From: Marinirhabdus gelatinilytica
GTDB lineage: Bacteria > Bacteroidota > Bacteroidia > Flavobacteriales > Flavobacteriaceae
Reading direction: 5' to 3'
DNA: 64,000 nt
NCBI RefSeq assembly: GCF_003353425.1
Contig: NZ_QRAO01000008.1
Span: 1 to 64,000, forward strand
Of this stretch, positions 37,403-45,136 are shown piece after piece. The position numbers and the translations under genes are program-made. Within the stretch, counting starts at the first letter, position 1. Every line of letters begins with the position of its first letter. Below the pieces are notes generated by a model, which did no database searches, had not been told where the DNA came from, and worked only from the letters and a program-made list of their open reading frames with translations.

Positions 37403-38806
37403 TTACTTTCGTTTCATAAGGTACAGGATACGCTTGGTTCCCTGCACGGGCTCTTTCTTTACAATAGTATAAAACTGGGAGTAGCCAGCTTCAAAATCGT
37501 TTTCATTATAAAAATCGAAATGATTGATGAACTCACGCTTACGCACCAACAGACTCTCCACCCAGGAATCCTCTCTCTTTGGGAACTCAATGATCAAGGT
37601 TTCAGAAAATTTAGCAAAAAATTCGGCCGATTTCTCAAAGGGAACATTGCCAGAAAGTGTAATATGGTGAATCAACGCCAATGCCATAGTCACATCTGGG
37701 GCATAGGTTTGCAAACGATCGATCAACGAATTTCTTTCGGTATTATTAAAGCCAATACCCGGCGCAGGTTGCAACACATCGCAAACAAAGGGGAGCATGT
37801 TGGCCTCCTTATTTTGCTGTACCTGGGTATAGTTATGGTCTACGGCATTACTGTCTATATCTGTCACGATTACATCGGGCACTTTGTCCAGCACGGTTCT
37901 CGCAAAGGTGCCGTCGTTTCCACCCACATCTATCAAGCGTTGTGGATTCAAGGGGGTTACCCATTCCTTGATCAGTTTTTTCTTGCCCTCAAAAGCAGCT
38001 TTTTCGTAATTCGTTTTATCGTAATAATTGCCCCACTCGGTGGTTTCTTTCAGCTCCAGCTTTTTTATAAAGTTGAAAAGGCTTTCCAGGATATTGTTCT
38101 GCGCCTTTTTTGAAAGTTTTGCCACCTTGGTTTCGGCCTTGTAATCTTCGCTGTGCTTACTTTCCATTTTTGCCAGCAAGTGAATGTTGGTATGGATGGT
38201 AGCACTCAATTTTGTCTTTCCAGGCAGCATAGAGGAAATCAGTTTTACCGGAATCCCGTCTATATGCGTCTGTAACATTTTAAAGATTTCGGTGCCATGG
38301 TATTTTGCCAACACCAATGGCCCAAAGAAATGTGTGATAAATTGTTTATAGGCGCGCCACGGGGTATCTTCCTCATAAAAGTCGAAAGAAAGCGTGTCTA
38401 TAAAAACAGGTTTTCCCTTATGGAACGTAACGTTATAAGCCGAAGCATCCTTTAATATAAAACCTTTGGAAAGCGCATATTTTTGAATTTTGAGCGTGTG
38501 CAGTGCAGCATGTTTAAATTGCTGGAAGCTCCACTCATACGGATTTGTAATAAATGGGATAGGCTCTGGTGTGATAATTATTGTATCGTCTTCAACCTGT
38601 GTTTCGGTATGTGGGATAAGCAGTCCCTGCTTTATTAACGTATTGAAAAAACCACTGTCCCTTAATTTTTTGTACTGCGGAAAATAGATCGGTTTTATAA
38701 CACGGCGAAGGATATCGCCATCGTGAAACATATACCCCGAAGGATCTCTAAACGAAGCTTGGTGCTTAGCTGTAAGTGTGGTAGATGTTTTATTTTTTGT
38801 GCTCAT
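37403..38806 (-). CDS. Two-domain methyltransferase, NoeA-like, with kinase-like N-terminal motif
   Basis: 467 residues from ATG 38806 (ORF open to 38839). The C-terminal half is a class I methyltransferase with motif I RLIDVGGNDGTF (290-301) and IVTDIDSNAVD. The N-terminal half holds FRDPSGYMF (19-27) and LKDASAYNVTFHKGKPVFID (119-138); D120, N125 and D137 are spaced like the HxDxxxxN...D catalytic loop and metal Asp of aminoglycoside/protein-kinase folds. So it may be a kinase-like plus methyltransferase fusion; whether the first part is active is unknown. It overlaps the small membrane protein gene by 17 bases and precedes the two sulfatase-like genes: one cassette. Confidence 0.75.
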   Translation of the reverse strand: MSTKNKTSTTLTAKHQASFRDPSGYMFHDGDILRRVIKPIYFPQYKKLRDSGFFNTLIKQGLLIPHTETQVEDDTIIITPEPIPFITNPYEWSFQQFKHAALHTLKIQKYALSKGFILKDASAYNVTFHKGKPVFIDTLSFDFYEEDTPWRAYKQFITHFFGPLVLAKYHGTEIFKMLQTHIDGIPVKLISSMLPGKTKLSATIHTNIHLLAKMESKHSEDYKAETKVAKLSKKAQNNILESLFNFIKKLELKETTEWGNYYDKTNYEKAAFEGKKKLIKEWVTPLNPQRLIDVGGNDGTFARTVLDKVPDVIVTDIDSNAVDHNYTQVQQNKEANMLPFVCDVLQPAPGIGFNNTERNSLIDRLQTYAPDVTMALALIHHITLSGNVPFEKSAEFFAKFSETLIIEFPKREDSWVESLLVRKREFINHFDFYNENDFEAGYSQFYTIVKKEPVQGTKRILYLMKRK

Positions 38807-39002
38807 CGGTATCATCGGTTTCAGCATCATTATCTTCAATGTCTATGGAGTCGTAAGTGTCATCCTCTTCCTTCAACAAACCAAAAAATGCCTTCACCTT
38901 ATACCATGCATTTTTTGAAAACAATAAGATTCCTGCTGCTGCAGCTACCACGGCTTGTACGATCATGGCACCTAGCCCTGGATCGAAATACAAAAAATTC
39001 AT
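38790..39002 (-). CDS. 70-residue membrane protein with FDPGLGAM motif
   Basis: MNFLYFDPGLGAMIVQ at the start, one membrane helix (about 11-28), an amphipathic KNAWYKVKAFFG segment and a very acidic tail ending DEHKK. Short proteins with a D-P-G-x-G N-terminus and one helix recur next to methyltransferases and sulfatase-like transferases in surface-glycan loci (recalled, not searched). Translationally coupled to the methyltransferase gene. May be a small subunit that localises the enzyme to the membrane. Confidence 0.75.
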   Translation of the reverse strand: MNFLYFDPGLGAMIVQAVVAAAAGILLFSKNAWYKVKAFFGLLKEEDDTYDSIDIEDNDAETDDTDEHKK

Positions 39003-39053
39003 ATCTGTTTTTTTTCTGAAACGTTACCGTTACAATTTGGTAACAAATAAACT

Positions 39054-39086
39054 AAAAAAGAGCCAAAATATTCAATTCTGGCTCTT
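39054..39086 (-). terminator. Terminator after typA
   Basis: Minus strand AAGAGCCAGAAT, 5-base loop, ATTTTGGCTCTT, then TTTTAG. It lies just below the typA stop at 39094 and separates it from the glycan cassette at 39002. Confidence 0.8.
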
Positions 39087-39093
39087 AAATCTT

Positions 39094-40887
39094 TTATTGT
39101 TTGTTACGCTTTCTATCTACCTCTTTCAGGTATATTTTACGTAATCGAAGATGGTTTGGGGTTACCTCGACATATTCGTCTTTCTGGATATACTCCAAGG
39201 CTTCTTCCAAAGAAAACTTTATGGCAGGAACAATCCTGGCCTTATCGTCTGCCCCGGCCGAACGTACATTGCTCAATTTTTTTGTTTTGGTCACATTCAC
39301 CACCATGTCATCCTGTCTTGAATTTTCACCAATAACTTGCCCCTCATAGATATCCTCGCCCGGATTTATAAAGAAACGGCCACGGTCCTGGAGTTTATCG
39401 ATAGAGTATGGAATGGCCGTACCATTTTCCATAGAGACCAAACTACCGTTTTGTCGTTCTGGAATTCCACCTTTCATAGGTTGATACTCCAAGAAACGGT
39501 GGGTCATGATAGCCTCTCCGGCTGTAGCGGTCAACAGTTGGTTACGCAACCCAATGATCCCCCTTGAGGGTATATGGAATTTACAGATCATACGGTCGCC
39601 CTTAGCTTCCATGCTGGTCATTTCTCCCTTGCGAATGGTTACCATATTTACGGCGGTACCGCTCACGGTCTCAGGGAGGTCTATGGTTAATTCTTCAACG
39701 GGTTCGCATTTCACCCCATCAATCTCTTTAATGATTACCTGTGGCTGTCCAATTTGCAGCTCGTACCCTTCACGGCGCATGGTCTCAATCAACACCGAAA
39801 GGTGCAATACCCCACGGCCAAAGACCATAAATTTATCGGCACTATTGGTTTCTTCAACACGCAGGGCCAGGTTTTTTTCCAACTCTTTGGCCAAACGTTC
39901 CTTGATATGGCGAGAGGTTACATATTTACCATCTTTTCCGAAGAAAGGGGAATCGTTAATAGTGAAAAGCATACTCATGGTAGGCTCGTCTATGGCAATG
40001 GTTTTTAGGGCTTCAGGATTTTCAAAATCGGCAACAGTGTCGCCTATCTCAAAACCTTCAATACCTACCAAGGCGCAAATATCTCCTGCCTGTACTTCCT
40101 CTACCTTCATTCTTCCCAATCCTTCAAAGGTGTGCACTTCCTTTACACGCGATTTCTTGATGGTCCCGTCACGTTTTACTAGTGAAATAGGCATACCTTC
40201 CTTAATGGTTCCGCGTAATAGACGGCCAATGGCGATACGTCCTGTGAAGCTAGAATAATCTAAGGATGTGATGAGCATTTGTGTAGTCCCCTCTTCAATT
40301 TTTGGGGAAGGGATGTGCTCTAACACCATATCCAGAAGGGGTTCTATATTGTCAGTCTCATTTTGCCAATCGTCGCTCATCCAGTTGTTCTTGGCAGATC
40401 CGTAAACGGTTGGGAAATCCAATTGCCATTCTTCGGCACCCAGCTCGAACATGAGATCGAACACCGCTTCGTGCACCTCATCCGGGGTACAGTTTTCCTT
40501 ATCAACTTTGTTCACCACTACGCAGGGCTTTAACCCTAGATCAATGGCTTTTTGCAATACGAAACGGGTTTGGGGCATAGGGCCTTCAAAAGCGTCTACC
40601 AAAAGTAGTACGCCATCTGCCATATTGAGCACGCGCTCTACCTCTCCGCCAAAGTCGGCGTGACCTGGGGTATCAATGATGTTTATTTTGGTTCCCTTAT
40701 AGGTAACCGATACATTTTTTGAAGTAATGGTAATGCCTCGCTCGCGCTCCAGGTCGTTATTGTCCAGGATAAGCTCACCTGTTTTTTCGTTTTCACGAAA
40801 CAAGCTACAGTGGTGCATGATTTTATCTACCAAGGTGGTCTTACCGTGGTCAACGTGTGCAATAATTGCGATGTTCTTTATTTCCAT
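39094..40887 (-). CDS. typA: Translational GTPase TypA/BipA
   Basis: 597 residues, full length. GTPase domain with G1 AHVDHGKTTL (10-19), G3 DTPGHADF (72-79) and G4 NKVD (126-129), then EF-G-like domains III and V and the BipA-specific C-terminal domain (QDDMVVNVTKTKKLSNVRSA begins it). It binds ribosomes and helps 50S assembly and stress or low-temperature growth. Own promoter at 40960 and terminator at 39054; single-gene unit. Confidence 0.97.
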   Translation of the reverse strand: MEIKNIAIIAHVDHGKTTLVDKIMHHCSLFRENEKTGELILDNNDLERERGITITSKNVSVTYKGTKINIIDTPGHADFGGEVERVLNMADGVLLLVDAFEGPMPQTRFVLQKAIDLGLKPCVVVNKVDKENCTPDEVHEAVFDLMFELGAEEWQLDFPTVYGSAKNNWMSDDWQNETDNIEPLLDMVLEHIPSPKIEEGTTQMLITSLDYSSFTGRIAIGRLLRGTIKEGMPISLVKRDGTIKKSRVKEVHTFEGLGRMKVEEVQAGDICALVGIEGFEIGDTVADFENPEALKTIAIDEPTMSMLFTINDSPFFGKDGKYVTSRHIKERLAKELEKNLALRVEETNSADKFMVFGRGVLHLSVLIETMRREGYELQIGQPQVIIKEIDGVKCEPVEELTIDLPETVSGTAVNMVTIRKGEMTSMEAKGDRMICKFHIPSRGIIGLRNQLLTATAGEAIMTHRFLEYQPMKGGIPERQNGSLVSMENGTAIPYSIDKLQDRGRFFINPGEDIYEGQVIGENSRQDDMVVNVTKTKKLSNVRSAGADDKARIVPAIKFSLEEALEYIQKDEYVEVTPNHLRLRKIYLKEVDRKRNKQ

Positions 40888-40959
40888 CTTAAACGCCCGT
40901 GAGACGGGATACTTTTAAAATTAGCAGCAATACTTTTCTGCGCCCTTTTTTAGGCGGTG

Positions 40960-40967
40960 CAAAAGTA
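40960..40967 (-). promoter_or_regulatory. -7 box of typA
   Basis: TACTTTTG on the minus strand followed by CACCGCC, which gives a leader of about 65-70 bases before the typA ATG. The leader includes a short CCCGT-CTC-ACGGG hairpin close to the start codon (about 40896-40908). Confidence 0.5.
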
Positions 40968-41084
40968 GTGATACCATGTGGATATTTGCCTATAAGATCA
41001 CATTGTTTTTTTGGTAAGCACAGTAGTTTTAAATAATTATGTATCATATAGGCACATTGTCTCCCCGCTATATTTCAATATACT

Positions 41085-42500
41085 ATGAGAACAGCAGTAC
41101 TTTTTATTGTATCAATTTTCGGTTTTTTTGTTTCGAATGCTCAGTTTGGGCCTGAACAGATTATTTCTTTGAATAATAACAATGCAGGAAATGTTTTGCC
41201 AATGGATTGGGACAATGATGGTTATGTAGATGTTGTTTCTGGAGCGTATGGAAAAGTTGTTTGGCATAAAAATATGGATGGCAATGGTACATTTGGCCAA
41301 GAACAAATAATTGCCAATACCAATGGAGGTGCATACCAATTTGTAGATTTTGACAACGACACTGACCTGGACATATTGTACGGGTATGTAGTTCCCCCAA
41401 GTTCTTACAGGATTGTTTGGATAGAAAATGAAGATGGTGTGGGAGCTTACGGTCCAGAACAATTAATTGTAGAAGGGGAATCTACATTTAATATGAGAGT
41501 TGCTGATCTTGATAATGATAGTGATGAGGATATCTTGGTGGTGCATAATTTAAATTCTTTCCAAGAAGAGTTAGTATGGTATGAAAATATGGATGGGCAA
41601 GGAACTTTTAGTTCAGAACATTATATCGCCACTGATTATTTTTCTGGGTACCCAATAATCATTGACGATATAGATGAGGATGGAGATAACGACATCATAG
41701 CTTGTACTTGGGATTTACTTCCCGGAAAAATTGATCTATATAGAAATGATGGGGCTGGCGACTTTGGAACAGCAGAAAATTTGTTTCAATTTGATTCCTT
41801 TGTTTCAGATACTTACAAAGCTGAGAAGCTTATCATCACAGATTTGAATAATGATGGAATTAAAGATCTACTAATAAATGCAGGGCACGATGAATTCCTT
41901 AATCGGATTATATGGCTTGAAGGAATTGACGAATCACCTACATTTAACGAATCTGAAATTATATACAATTACGAAACAGAACTTTACCTTAGCTCCATGG
42001 AGCCCCATGACATAGACAATGATGGCGATCAAGACCTGTTACTTGGCTTTAGTATGGGCAATAGTTATGGCAACTTCAGCTATATGTTAAATGTTGATGG
42101 GTTTGGAAGTTTTGGCGACATTGTAATTGTAGATGAGACCATTGTAAGAACGGGAGAAGTCACTGCCGCAGATTTAGACCATGATAACGATTTAGACGCC
42201 ATAGTATGTTCCGCATTTGCCCAAAGGCTCTCTTGGTATGAAAACATGGGCAATTTAGGAGTAGGAAATGCAACTATGCTAACTTCAACACTATACCCCA
42301 ACCCTACAAAGGGAAAGCTTTACATCAATTCTTCAGAAAAGGTCTCTTTTGTTACAATTCTAAACACCTACGGTGCAATTGTTTATGAAGAAGATAATCC
42401 AGTCGAGATAGATTTGAGCACATACCCCACAGGAATATATTTTGTTAAACTAACCACTATTTCTGGACAAAAAACTGCTAAGAAAATTATTAAAGAATAA
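41085..42500 (+). CDS. Secreted FG-GAP/VCBS-repeat protein with type IX sorting domain
   Basis: 471 residues. Signal peptide (MRTAVLFIVSIFGFFVSNAQ), then seven calcium-loop repeats of D-x-D-x-D-G-x-x-D type (for example DWDNDGYVDVV, DIDEDGDNDII, DLNNDGIKDLL, DIDNDGDQDLL), which should fold as a beta-propeller. The C-terminal 75 residues (LYPNPTKGKLYI ... YPTGIYFVKLTT ... KKIIKE) are a type A T9SS C-terminal sorting domain, so it is exported by the type IX system and attached to, or released from, the cell surface. Asn-rich and A+T-rich compared with neighbours. Confidence 0.9.
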   Translation: MRTAVLFIVSIFGFFVSNAQFGPEQIISLNNNNAGNVLPMDWDNDGYVDVVSGAYGKVVWHKNMDGNGTFGQEQIIANTNGGAYQFVDFDNDTDLDILYGYVVPPSSYRIVWIENEDGVGAYGPEQLIVEGESTFNMRVADLDNDSDEDILVVHNLNSFQEELVWYENMDGQGTFSSEHYIATDYFSGYPIIIDDIDEDGDNDIIACTWDLLPGKIDLYRNDGAGDFGTAENLFQFDSFVSDTYKAEKLIITDLNNDGIKDLLINAGHDEFLNRIIWLEGIDESPTFNESEIIYNYETELYLSSMEPHDIDNDGDQDLLLGFSMGNSYGNFSYMLNVDGFGSFGDIVIVDETIVRTGEVTAADLDHDNDLDAIVCSAFAQRLSWYENMGNLGVGNATMLTSTLYPNPTKGKLYINSSEKVSFVTILNTYGAIVYEEDNPVEIDLSTYPTGIYFVKLTTISGQKTAKKIIKE

Positions 42501-42502
42501 CC

Positions 42503-43234
42503 CTAGGCACTCAGCTGGTTATCTTGCAACTCACTTACCCTATCTGCTGCCTGGTTAAAGTTCACCACATAATACGCCAGATAAGAAACCGCAATTATAT
42601 AAAAGGCCCTCTCAGCATAGTATGCTGGGTCGTACCCCAAGAAATAGGCCGCAAGGCCCCCTAGGTCCGAAAAGATAAACGCCAAGATACACAACAATAG
42701 ATTTAAGGACTGTTTCCCCTCGTACGCTTCATTATATAAAAACCCGAACAACGCCATAAACAACATTACCGCACTCTGGGTAAAAAACAATATAAGTTGG
42801 GTATCGTTATCCAGCGAGGGGATAATGATATCGGAAAGATAAAATACATTAAAGATATTCAACACAATAATCCCCAACCCAAAGAGAACCAATGTTAAGC
42901 TAAAGCGCAATACAGGAAGTCTCCTAAACACAAACAAGGTTATAACCGTATACAAAGATACAGTGCACAACAAGGAGATTGTCTTAAACAAAGGCGATTC
43001 GTAAAAAAGGATAGATACGTCCTTCGCTACCAATAACAATAGCCCCAAAAAGAGCAAGCTTTTCTTAAATCCGTTCTTAAAAAGTACAAATAGTAGTATT
43101 GCAACAGAAGAAAATAACCGTACTGCCCTTGATATTTCAATATCGAAAAAGAAAATGACCGATAGATTCAGCAGAACTAATAATATCCCCAAATGTAGCA
43201 ACCCCATATTGCTACCAAAAGTAGTTTTCCCCAT
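42503..43234 (-). CDS. Eight-helix integral membrane protein
   Basis: 243 residues, almost entirely hydrophobic with about eight helices and few charged loops; the arrangement recalls the YhhN family, but no diagnostic residues were confirmed. Stop is 2 bases from that of the FG-GAP gene (convergent). Divergent from kdsA. Function unknown. Confidence 0.65.
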   Translation of the reverse strand: MGKTTFGSNMGLLHLGILLVLLNLSVIFFFDIEISRAVRLFSSVAILLFVLFKNGFKKSLLFLGLLLLVAKDVSILFYESPLFKTISLLCTVSLYTVITLFVFRRLPVLRFSLTLVLFGLGIIVLNIFNVFYLSDIIIPSLDNDTQLILFFTQSAVMLFMALFGFLYNEAYEGKQSLNLLLCILAFIFSDLGGLAAYFLGYDPAYYAERAFYIIAVSYLAYYVVNFNQAADRVSELQDNQLSA

Positions 43235-43323
43235 AACTTTGCTAATATGTTGTAAGTTACAATTTTACGAAATTTCCTACAAATTGTAAAATATCCCCAA
43301 TCTATTTTAAAGTACGAAGGCTA

Positions 43324-43355
43324 TTGGGCTTCGGTTTTATTATTACGTATCTTTG
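43324..43355 (+). promoter_or_regulatory. Promoter of kdsA
   Basis: TTG at 43324-43326, 21-base spacer, TATCTTTG at 43348-43355, 24 bases before the ATG at 43380. Confidence 0.7.
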
Positions 43356-43379
43356 TTATTAAATATCATTACCACAAAG

Positions 43380-44198
43380 ATGAATCTAGATGCAATCCCA
43401 AAGCTAAAACATACCAACTCCAACAATTTCTTTCTGTTAGCGGGTCCTTGTGCCATAGAGGGTGAGGATATGGCACTGCGCATAGCTGAAAAAGTAGTAA
43501 CCATAACCAATAGACTTGAAATACCTTACATCTTTAAAGGAAGTTTCAGAAAAGCAAACCGGAGCCGTATAGATAGCTTTACCGGTATTGGTGATGAGAA
43601 AGCTTTAAAAATACTTCAAAAGGTTTCAGAAACCTTCGATATCCCAACCGTTACAGATATCCACGAAAGCAACGATGCTGCCATGGCCGCTGAATATGTA
43701 GATGTATTGCAAATCCCTGCATTTTTAGTTAGGCAAACCGATTTGGTGGTAGCCGCCGCTAAAACCGGTAAGGTGGTAAACCTTAAAAAAGGGCAGTTTA
43801 TGAGCCCCGAGAGTATGCAGCACGCGGTGAAAAAAGTAACCGATAGTGGGAACAACCAAGTATGTATTACCGAGCGTGGGACCATGTACGGCTATCAAGA
43901 TATGTTGGTAGATTTTAGAGGGATCCCCACAATGCAAGAATACGCTCCAGTTGTTTTGGACGTAACACACAGCTTGCAACAACCCAACCAAACTATTGGG
44001 GTTACGGGCGGCAGACCTGACATGATAAGCACCATTGCCAGAGCAGGTATAGCCACTGGAGCGGACGGCCTTTTTATTGAAACACATTTCGATCCCGCCA
44101 ATGCAAAAAGTGATGGAGCCAATATGCTAGATCTGTCTCACCTGGAAAAACTCTTGACGAACCTCACTGCGATCAGAAAAACAATAATCACGCTGTAA
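43380..44198 (+). CDS. kdsA: 3-deoxy-8-phosphooctulonate (KDO-8-P) synthase
   Basis: 272 residues from ATG 43380; an upstream TTG at 43353 lies within the -7 box and is excluded. LLAGPCAIEGEDMAL, YIFKGSFRKANRSR, DIHE, GQFMSPESM, CITERGTMYGYQD and DVTHSLQQP are the KDO-8-P synthase active-site segments. It joins arabinose-5-phosphate and PEP for the KDO of lipopolysaccharide, linking this region with the glycan locus. Its last 11 bases overlap the convergent DUF1801 gene. Confidence 0.96.
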   Translation: MNLDAIPKLKHTNSNNFFLLAGPCAIEGEDMALRIAEKVVTITNRLEIPYIFKGSFRKANRSRIDSFTGIGDEKALKILQKVSETFDIPTVTDIHESNDAAMAAEYVDVLQIPAFLVRQTDLVVAAAKTGKVVNLKKGQFMSPESMQHAVKKVTDSGNNQVCITERGTMYGYQDMLVDFRGIPTMQEYAPVVLDVTHSLQQPNQTIGVTGGRPDMISTIARAGIATGADGLFIETHFDPANAKSDGANMLDLSHLEKLLTNLTAIRKTIITL

Positions 44199-44547
44199 AT
44201 CCTGGCTTTCTGGTACGGTAGGCCTCATCGACACATTCCACAATTAGTTGTGCATCCATTTGGTCTGGATGCGTATAGCGTAACGATTTTACAAACTTCC
44301 TGTTTTCTGTGACCAAGGTATCCAAATGTAATTCCCAAGAATCCCGAACCCAAAAACAGAGATCAAAGTATCCTTTTGTAATATTAAAATAACAAATAGG
44401 CGCCTTCTCCACAAAATACATGGGGAGACTCCATTTGTATTTTAAATCGGCTTCTGGCAATGTCTGCTCCACCAATACCTGTGCTTCCAGCAACATGGTC
44501 TTGAAGGGTTCAGGTTGCTTTAAGATGTAAGTTTCAGCTGGATTCAT
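44188..44547 (-). CDS. DUF1801/YdhG-like small protein
   Basis: 119 residues from ATG 44547. Compact alpha/beta protein with LKYKWSLPMYFVEKAPICYFN and KGYFDLCFWVRDSW, resembling the DUF1801 (YdhG-like) fold, whose members bind unknown small ligands or iron-sulfur-assembly partners. No catalytic residues known. Tail-to-tail overlap with kdsA by 11 bases. Confidence 0.7.
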   Translation of the reverse strand: MNPAETYILKQPEPFKTMLLEAQVLVEQTLPEADLKYKWSLPMYFVEKAPICYFNITKGYFDLCFWVRDSWELHLDTLVTENRKFVKSLRYTHPDQMDAQLIVECVDEAYRTRKPGFTA

Positions 44548-44585
44548 AATTGCAAAATAGTACAACTATCTCTCATTTAAAAAAG

Positions 44586-44614
44586 AAAAGGCCACTTACA
44601 ACAAGTGACCTTTT
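44586..44614. terminator. Terminator-like hairpin in the kdsA/DUF3857 intergenic region
   Basis: AAAAGGCCACTT, 5-base loop, AAGTGACCTTTT, one mismatch. It sits upstream of the DUF1801 gene, so no recognised gene ends here on the minus strand; on the plus strand it could stop read-through from kdsA. Its isolated place hints at an unseen transcript. Confidence 0.55.
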
Positions 44615-44740
44615 ATGAAGTAACCCGCCTAGACTAACTCCCCAATTAATATTATGACGGGTTTTAAATGTATGGTCGGGATTATTCCTCTACCACCAAA
44701 TCATTTTCAAAATTCTATTTTTTTTAGTTTTCATACAAGA

Positions 44741-44777
44741 GGGTTTTTCCTGTTTATTGGGGGGATTTTTCCTGTTT
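44741..44777. repeat. Two direct repeats, 22 bases apart
   Basis: TTTTTCCTGTTT occurs at 44744-44755 and 44766-44777, each preceded by a G-run. A 22-base period is two helical turns, as in tandem operator sites. The stretch 44615-44838 otherwise holds only AT-rich sequence with an AACCCG/CGGGTT pair at about 44625-44666. Confidence 0.35.
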
Positions 44778-44838
44778 CTGTTAAAATTTCTGAAAATGGA
44801 TTTAAGACAAATAAATAATTTATAAAACAAACCGAAGT

Positions 44839-44952
44839 GTGAGTGATTTTTTTCTTTATGGTATTGGATTTATCTGGGCAGGTTTCTCAGGTTCAACTCT
44901 TGGGATATTGTCTAGGATTTTCCTGGGTTGCTCATTTCCATTGCCAACATAA
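44839..44952 (+). CDS. Possible 37-residue membrane peptide
   Basis: GTG-started ORF reading VSDFFLYGIGFIWAGFSGST and on to CSFPLPT, with one hydrophobic helix. Too short to recognise. It is followed after 2 bases by a second micro-ORF on the same strand. No clear promoter. Could be a real small protein pair or the remains of a broken membrane protein. Confidence 0.25.
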   Translation: MSDFFLYGIGFIWAGFSGSTLGILSRIFLGCSFPLPT

Positions 44953-44954
44953 TT

Positions 44955-45077
44955 ATGTATCCATCAGCACATTGGGTAGCTTGGGCGGTTACAATTGTGT
45001 TTGGAGTTGGGTTGCTTTTACTTCAGAAGCTATGTTTCAAGAGGAATATGTCCAACAACAAACCTACTATCAGCTAA
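44955..45077 (+). CDS. Possible 40-residue single-helix membrane peptide
   Basis: ATG-started ORF: MYPSAHWVAWAVTIVFGV, then LLLLQKLCFKRN and a polar tail ending PTIS. One good membrane helix followed by a positive cluster (N-out/C-in by the positive-inside rule). It directly follows the 44839 micro-ORF and ends 60 bases before the DUF3857 gene. No homologue recognised. Confidence 0.35.
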   Translation: MYPSAHWVAWAVTIVFGVGLLLLQKLCFKRNMSNNKPTIS

Positions 45078-45112
45078 CAATATTTTAGACCAAAATTTAT
45101 TTTCATATTATG

Positions 45113-45120
45113 TAGATTTG
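45113..45120 (+). promoter_or_regulatory. -7 box of the DUF3857 gene
   Basis: TAGATTTG, 16 bases before the ATG at 45137. No TTG at the standard -33 distance. Confidence 0.5.
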
Positions 45121-45136
45121 CCAAAAACCGAATTTT

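Noticed and set aside
39506-40258. 250-residue plus-strand ORF inside typA
   Set aside because: Antisense shadow of a highly conserved gene; the composition (Ser/Pro/Thr-rich) is typical of reverse-frame reading.
41085-42500. Repeated Asp-rich segments as DNA repeats of mobile origin
   Set aside because: They are calcium-loop protein repeats (D-x-D-x-D-G) with different DNA sequences.
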